DNA of 20,453 nt from an uncultured Kangiella sp. (GTDB lineage: Bacteria; Pseudomonadota; Gammaproteobacteria; Enterobacterales; DSM-103792). Position 1 is the first letter of the stretch; the number at the start of each line of letters is the position of its first letter. This document shows, piece by piece, positions 16,590 through 20,453 of the stretch. Position numbers and translations under genes: made by a program. Below the pieces are notes generated by a model that was not told where the DNA came from, searched no databases, and saw nothing but the letters and a program-made list of their open reading frames with translations. Location: assembly GCA_946481205.1 (NCBI GenBank), contig CAMLNB010000037.1, forward strand, positions 1 through 20,453, read 5' to 3'.

Positions 16590-16671
16590 CGTTCAAGATT
16601 GTGTTGGTCGGAAAGTTGAACGACAGTCGGCAAGAAGTTGAACGACGATGCGGCCATTCACACCGTATGGT
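16590..16671 (+). promoter_or_regulatory. Predicted operator cluster and promoter of the GH3 gene (divergent from araC-type gene)
   Basis: Three copies of the TTGAACG motif: inverted at 16590-16596 and direct at 16616-16622 and 16638-16644. The two direct copies are part of a repeat AAGTTGAACGAC (16613-16624, 16635-16646) with a 22-bp period, about two helical turns, as AraC-type proteins often require. A -10-like TATGGT (16666-16671) starts 22 nt after the last TTGAAC. The inverted copy faces the regulator gene and could serve autoregulation. Confidence 0.5.
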
Positions 16672-16759
16672 GCCGACTCGGACAGGTGTGATCGGGCGCC
16701 TGCAGCGAGCCGCATCATGCCGCTGCCAATCATGCTGTCCCGGAATCAGGCCGCCCTTT

Positions 16760-16793
16760 AATCATGCCCAAGACTGAATCATGCCCAAGACTG
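16760..16793 (+). repeat. Perfect 2 x 17-bp tandem repeat in the GH3 leader
   Basis: AATCATGCCCAAGACTG occurs twice with no gap, ending 25 bp before the GH3 start. Each copy carries an ATG. The first opens an 11-codon frame ending at 16799; the second opens a 13-codon frame whose TGA (16820-16822) overlaps the GH3 ATG. Neither has a clear ribosome binding site. Confidence 0.75.
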
Positions 16794-16818
16794 TCGTGAC
16801 GACCAAAATGAGGAAACC

Positions 16819-19395
16819 ATGATCAACGCCAGCTTCAGACCCGCGCGGCCTCTCGCTCTGATCATCGGCATTGCGCTGCAACTGATGGCCTGCGCCGATA
16901 CCGAGGTGAGTCCACCGGCGGTGGTCGATACCGAATCGGAACGCCGCATTCATCCCGAACGCTGGCCGCAGCAGGCCTCGCCCTTGCCGGCCGATCCGGA
17001 ACTGGAAGCCAAACTCAGCGCCTTGCTGGCGCGGATGACGGTTGAAGAAAAAGTCGGCCAGATCATTCAGGCCGACATCGATTCGGTGACGCCGGAACAA
17101 GTCCGTCGCTACAACCTCGGCAGTGTTCTCAACGGCGGTAACTCTGGCCCGAACAAAGACAATCGCGCCGCGCCGAGCGAATGGCTGGCGCTGGCCGATG
17201 CCTTCTGGCTGGCATCGACAGATACCAGTGATGGCGGCGTCGGCATTCCGGTGATGTGGGGCACCGATGCCGTGCACGGCCAGAGCAAAATCATTGGTGC
17301 GACCCTGTTCCCGCACAATATCGGTCTGGGTGCCGCCAATGATGCCGAGCTGATGCTGCGCATCGGCGCGATCACCGCCAAGGAAATTCGCGTCACCGGT
17401 CAGGACTGGACATTTGCGCCGACCATTGCGGTTGCGCGCAATGATCGTTGGGGCCGCACCTATGAATCCTATTCCGAGCATCCGGATATCGTTCGCCGTT
17501 ACGCGGCGGCGATGATCGAAGGCATACAAGGCAAAGTCGGTACGCCGGCTTTTCTGGATGGCGACCACATGGTTGCCACCGTCAAACATTTTGTTGGCGA
17601 TGGCGGCACCGAGAATGGCGTCGACACCGGCAATGTTGTGATCAGCGAAGACGAATTGCGCGATATTCACGCACCCGGTTATCCGGCCGGCATCGCTGCC
17701 GGTGCCCAAGTGGTCATGGCCTCATACAGCAGCTGGCAGGGCCAGAAAATGCACGGCGCCAAAGATCTGCTGACCGATGTGCTGGTGGGGCGGATGGGCT
17801 TTGATGGTTTTGTCGTGGGCGATTGGAATGGCCACGCCCACGTCCCGGGCTGTTCGGAAACCGCATGTGCGGCGGCGTTCAATGCCGGTCTTGATATGTT
17901 CATGGCACCGAATAGCTGGCAAGGCCTGTATGAAACGACGCTGAAAGAAGTCAAAAGCGGCGCAATCAGCAAGGAGCGCCTGGATCAGGCCGTCAGCCGC
18001 GTGCTGCGCGTCAAATTCCGCGCCGGCTTGATGACAGCGCCCAAGCCGTCGGCGCGGGCCAACGCGGGTCAGTGGCAGCTGCTGGGCGCACCGGAACACC
18101 GTGCGATCGCGCGCGAGGCGGCGCGCAAATCGCTGGTGCTGCTGAAGAACAATCAGAACGTCTTGCCGTTGAACGCGAACAGCAAAGTGCTGATCACCGG
18201 CGATGGCGCGCACAACATCGGCAAGCAGTCTGGCGGTTGGACGCTGACGTGGCAGGGCACCGGCAATCTCAACGAACATTTTCCGAATGGCGAATCGTTT
18301 TATCAGGGTTTGAAGAAAGCGTTGACTGCCGGTGGTGGTCAGATTGAACTGAGCGAAACCGGTCAGTATCAGCAACGGCCTGATGTCGCGATTGTCGTGT
18401 TCGGGGAAGAACCCTACGCCGAGTTTCAGGGCGACCGACCACATCTGGATTTTCCGGATGACACGGCGCTGTTGCAGCTTGCGGCGCTCAAACAGGCCGG
18501 CATTCCGACCGTCGCGGTGTTCCTGTCGGGCCGGCCGATGTGGGTCAATCCGGAGCTGAATCAGAGTGATGCCTTTATCGCGGCCTGGTTGCCGGGAACC
18601 GAAGGCGGCGCGCTGGCGGATCTGATCGTGCGCAAGCCGGATGGCAATGTGAATCATGACTTCAGCGGCAAGCTGTCGTTCTCCTGGCCAAACGATGCCA
18701 CCGGCAAACCGCTCAATTATGGCGATCCGGATTACCAACCGCTGTTTGCCTATGGTTACGGACTCAGCTATCGCAATACGGCGAATGTGGCCGCGCTGAG
18801 CGAAACCTCCGGACTCAGTCCCGGCACGATCGTCAACACCGATCGCTTCTTCACGGCCGGTAAGGCGACGCCACCGTGGAAACTGCAATTGGTGGATCAG
18901 GGTGATGTCACCGTCGTGGAAAATCCGGTGCAGGTATCACGCCACCGGGCGATCACCACGCAAGCGGCGGACCGCAAACAGCAGGAAGACACGCTGATCA
19001 TCGCCATCAAGGACAAGGCGTTCGTTTCGCTGGTGCATGACAAAGGCGAGCGCACCAACTGGGTTCGGCAAAGCAATGGCGACATGGCGCTGGATATCGA
19101 ATACCAAGTGATCGCCAGCGCCGGCAAGTCAGCGCGTATCGGCATTGCCTGCGGAGTCGATTGCAGCAGCTATATCGACGTGACCAAGGAGTTTGCCGCG
19201 GCGGCGGGCAAAGGCTGGCGCACCGCCGAGGTGCTGTTGCGCTGCTTCAATGACCCGGCGCGGATCAGTGGCGAGTTTCGTTTGGATCGGGTCAGTGCGC
19301 CGTTTGTACTGGCATCGGATGGTGAGTTGACCATACAGGTCGCTCGCATTCGCTTGAAGCCAAATGAAGGCAAAGCCAGCTGCGCTGTGAACTGA
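16819..19395 (+). CDS. GH3 exo-beta-glucosidase/glucanase lipoprotein, ExoP-like
   Basis: An 858-residue glycoside hydrolase family 3 enzyme releasing glucose from beta-glucan oligosaccharides. A lipoprotein signal is visible: hydrophobic residues 12-24, lipobox LMAC with acylated C25, then ADT. No aspartate at +2 suggests outer-membrane anchoring. The catalytic barrel includes MTVEEKVGQIIQ, the GTDAVHGQ and KHFVGDGGT substrate-binding motifs, and nucleophile D335 in FVVGDWNGH. The second domain carries GEEPYAEFQGDRP, with E530/E531 and E535 as candidates for the acid/base. It ends with a C-terminal extension of about 200 residues resembling the Exop_C domain. Length and architecture fit Pseudoalteromonas ExoP, which cleaves 1,3- and 1,4-linked glucans. 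AGGA lies 6 nt before the ATG. The gene is divergent from the AraC regulator and probably its target. Confidence 0.93.
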   Translation: MINASFRPARPLALIIGIALQLMACADTEVSPPAVVDTESERRIHPERWPQQASPLPADPELEAKLSALLARMTVEEKVGQIIQADIDSVTPEQVRRYNLGSVLNGGNSGPNKDNRAAPSEWLALADAFWLASTDTSDGGVGIPVMWGTDAVHGQSKIIGATLFPHNIGLGAANDAELMLRIGAITAKEIRVTGQDWTFAPTIAVARNDRWGRTYESYSEHPDIVRRYAAAMIEGIQGKVGTPAFLDGDHMVATVKHFVGDGGTENGVDTGNVVISEDELRDIHAPGYPAGIAAGAQVVMASYSSWQGQKMHGAKDLLTDVLVGRMGFDGFVVGDWNGHAHVPGCSETACAAAFNAGLDMFMAPNSWQGLYETTLKEVKSGAISKERLDQAVSRVLRVKFRAGLMTAPKPSARANAGQWQLLGAPEHRAIAREAARKSLVLLKNNQNVLPLNANSKVLITGDGAHNIGKQSGGWTLTWQGTGNLNEHFPNGESFYQGLKKALTAGGGQIELSETGQYQQRPDVAIVVFGEEPYAEFQGDRPHLDFPDDTALLQLAALKQAGIPTVAVFLSGRPMWVNPELNQSDAFIAAWLPGTEGGALADLIVRKPDGNVNHDFSGKLSFSWPNDATGKPLNYGDPDYQPLFAYGYGLSYRNTANVAALSETSGLSPGTIVNTDRFFTAGKATPPWKLQLVDQGDVTVVENPVQVSRHRAITTQAADRKQQEDTLIIAIKDKAFVSLVHDKGERTNWVRQSNGDMALDIEYQVIASAGKSARIGIACGVDCSSYIDVTKEFAAAAGKGWRTAEVLLRCFNDPARISGEFRLDRVSAPFVLASDGELTIQVARIRLKPNEGKASCAVN

Positions 19396-19431
19396 ACCTG
19401 GCGCTGGCGCGCAGAGAACGTGTGCGTGAAC

Positions 19432-19460
19432 AACCCCGGCGGTATTACAGCGCCGGGGTT
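19432..19460. terminator. Bidirectional intrinsic terminator between GH3 and anti-sigma genes
   Basis: A perfect 10-bp inverted repeat, AACCCCGGCG and CGCCGGGGTT, has a 9-nt loop and is followed by TTGC (so GTTTTGC) on the + strand. The stop codon of the convergent anti-sigma gene (19445-19447) sits in the loop. GC-rich stem plus a short T-run is the classical form. Confidence 0.75.
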
Positions 19461-19888
19461 TTGCTGTCACTGGCAAATTCCACCACGTAAGTCAGCACCG
19501 CCGCGGTGGCAAACACGATCGGTGCCAGCCACGGCCAATCGCTCAAGTAAGGCGCCGTCAGCGAAATCAAGGCGCCACTGGTGCCAACCAGTCCGGCAAA
19601 CAGCAAGCGAAAATGCCGGTGCAGTGGCTGCGGTGATTTCGTGTCGATTTCCACTGCCGCTTGGTAGGCTTGCCGGTAAACGCTGATCGGCACGGCCACT
19701 TGCAGTTGCGTGCGCAGCTGGGCATCGATAGCGCTGTGCTGCGACCATTCTTGTTGGCAATTGGCGCAACCGGCCAGGTGCGCGGCGACATCGGCCGGCA
19801 ACGGTAAGCCCGGGCGGCAATCGTCGTCGAATTGCCGCAACAGAATCGTTTCGCAAGCGCTGAGTTGCAGATCGCTATTCGGGTTCAT
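19445..19888 (-). CDS. Zinc-finger anti-sigma factor, membrane-bound
   Basis: A 147-residue protein with an N-terminal zinc-binding anti-sigma motif, H37-x3-C41-x2-C44 (AHLAGCANCQQEW), and two C-terminal hydrophobic segments (about 95-115 and 118-139) that anchor it in the inner membrane. Families with this layout hold the partner ECF sigma factor inactive until a signal arrives. A GGAGGG lies 6 nt before the ATG. It overlaps the sigma factor gene by 4 bp (ATGA), the usual coupled arrangement for a sigma/anti-sigma pair. The periplasmic part is very short, so signal sensing may be in the membrane or in the zinc site. No functional tie to the GH3 locus is visible; the gene simply converges on it. 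Confidence 0.85.
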   Translation of the reverse strand: MNPNSDLQLSACETILLRQFDDDCRPGLPLPADVAAHLAGCANCQQEWSQHSAIDAQLRTQLQVAVPISVYRQAYQAAVEIDTKSPQPLHRHFRLLFAGLVGTSGALISLTAPYLSDWPWLAPIVFATAAVLTYVVEFASDSKTPAL

Positions 19889-20453
19889 GCTTGACCCTCC
19901 AGCCGCTGGCGCAGCAATTGCCGGCCGCGGAACAAATGGGTTTTGACGGTGCCTTCCGGCAGGTTCAGATCCTTGGCGATGTCGCCGACGCTGTCATCGG
20001 CCAGATAAAAGCGCAGCATCACCGTCCGCACTGGTTCACCAAGTTCGGCAATCCATTGCGTCATCTTGTCGCCATCGCGGCGTTCTTCCTGATAATCCTG
20101 ATGCTGGGCATCGGTGCGCGCCTGTTGCACCGGGTCTGACCAATCAACCGTTTCTTCGCGGCGGGCGCCGGCGCGAAAATAGTCGGCGATGGTGCGTTTG
20201 CACAGCGTGTAAATCCAGGTCGACAGTTTCGCGTCACCGCGGTACTGCGGCAAAAACCGCAGCAGTTTGATCACGCATTCCTGCGATAAATCCTGGGCAT
20301 CGTGTCGGGACAGACCGCTGCGGATGCAGACGCTGTAAATCAGCGGCAGGTAGCGGTCGAGCAGCACGCGGCGCGCCAGCGTTTCGCCGGCGGCCGCATG
20401 TGTGGCGAGCTCGAGATCATCGGCCTCGCGATACTTGCCCAGTGTGTCCCACA
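19885..20453 (-). CDS. ECF-type RNA polymerase sigma factor, 5' end outside the window
   Basis: Region 2 is clear (DAQDLSQECVIKLLRFLPQY, then KLSTWIYTLCKRTIADYFRAGARR), and so is region 4 (VRTVMLRFYLADDSVGDIAKDLNLPEGTVKTHLFRGRQLLRQRL), both of the sigma-70 ECF family. A GTG at 20367 gives a 160-residue product, but the frame stays open to the window edge. The extra sequence (ELATHAAAGETLARRVLLDRYLPLIYSV) looks like a real sigma N-terminus, so the gene is annotated as partial. The stop overlaps the anti-sigma start. Target promoters are not identifiable here; autoregulation would need the missing upstream region. Confidence 0.88.
   Translation of the reverse strand, partial: WDTLGKYREADDLELATHAAAGETLARRVLLDRYLPLIYSVCIRSGLSRHDAQDLSQECVIKLLRFLPQYRGDAKLSTWIYTLCKRTIADYFRAGARREETVDWSDPVQQARTDAQHQDYQEERRDGDKMTQWIAELGEPVRTVMLRFYLADDSVGDIAKDLNLPEGTVKTHLFRGRQLLRQRLEGQA

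Noticed and set aside
17722..18888. 388-residue open frame antisense to the GH3 gene
   Set aside because: A shadow of the GH3 coding frame with no family resemblance and no start signals.

Overview
The window reads as GC-rich, gene-dense chromosomal DNA from a free-living gammaproteobacterium. The reasons are a RegB/RegA-type two-component pair, a TonB-dependent receptor of the Xanthomonas/Caulobacter class, a membrane-anchored AraC regulator and an ExoP-like GH3 lipoprotein. I cannot name the genus. I see no rRNA, tRNA, CRISPR array, transposase or integrase.

Region 1 (1-5700, all + strand) is housekeeping and signalling. It holds the 3' part of a DUF418/YeiB-like membrane protein, a rhodanese-methyltransferase fusion, a membrane-bound diguanylate cyclase with a periplasmic sensor domain, and a RegB-like redox histidine kinase overlapping a RegA-like response regulator by 4 bp.

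Region 2 (about 5700-19460) looks like a beta-glucan (glucose oligosaccharide) utilisation locus. A TonB-dependent receptor is followed by a SapC-family protein and two flavin-dependent (tryptophan) halogenase-like proteins, the last two overlapping by 4 bp. Convergent to these is a vSGLT-like sodium/sugar symporter, preceded by a seven-transmembrane AraC-type regulator. Divergent from the regulator is a GH3 exo-beta-glucosidase lipoprotein. The proposed flow is oligosaccharide import across the outer membrane, hydrolysis to glucose by the GH3 enzyme and sodium-driven import by the symporter, under control of the membrane AraC protein. The role of the SapC/halogenase module in such loci is not established and is the main biological puzzle here.

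The strongest unannotated signal is a shared promoter architecture. A GTTSAAC site, a TTGAACGA-like site 23-26 bp further on and a -10-like hexamer exactly 22 nt after the second site recur upstream of the receptor, the symporter and the GH3 gene. This suggests one regulon, most simply that of the AraC protein.

Region 3 (19445-20453, - strand) is the 3' end of an ECF sigma factor gene overlapping by 4 bp a zinc-finger anti-sigma factor. It converges on the GH3 gene, and a bidirectional hairpin separates the two.
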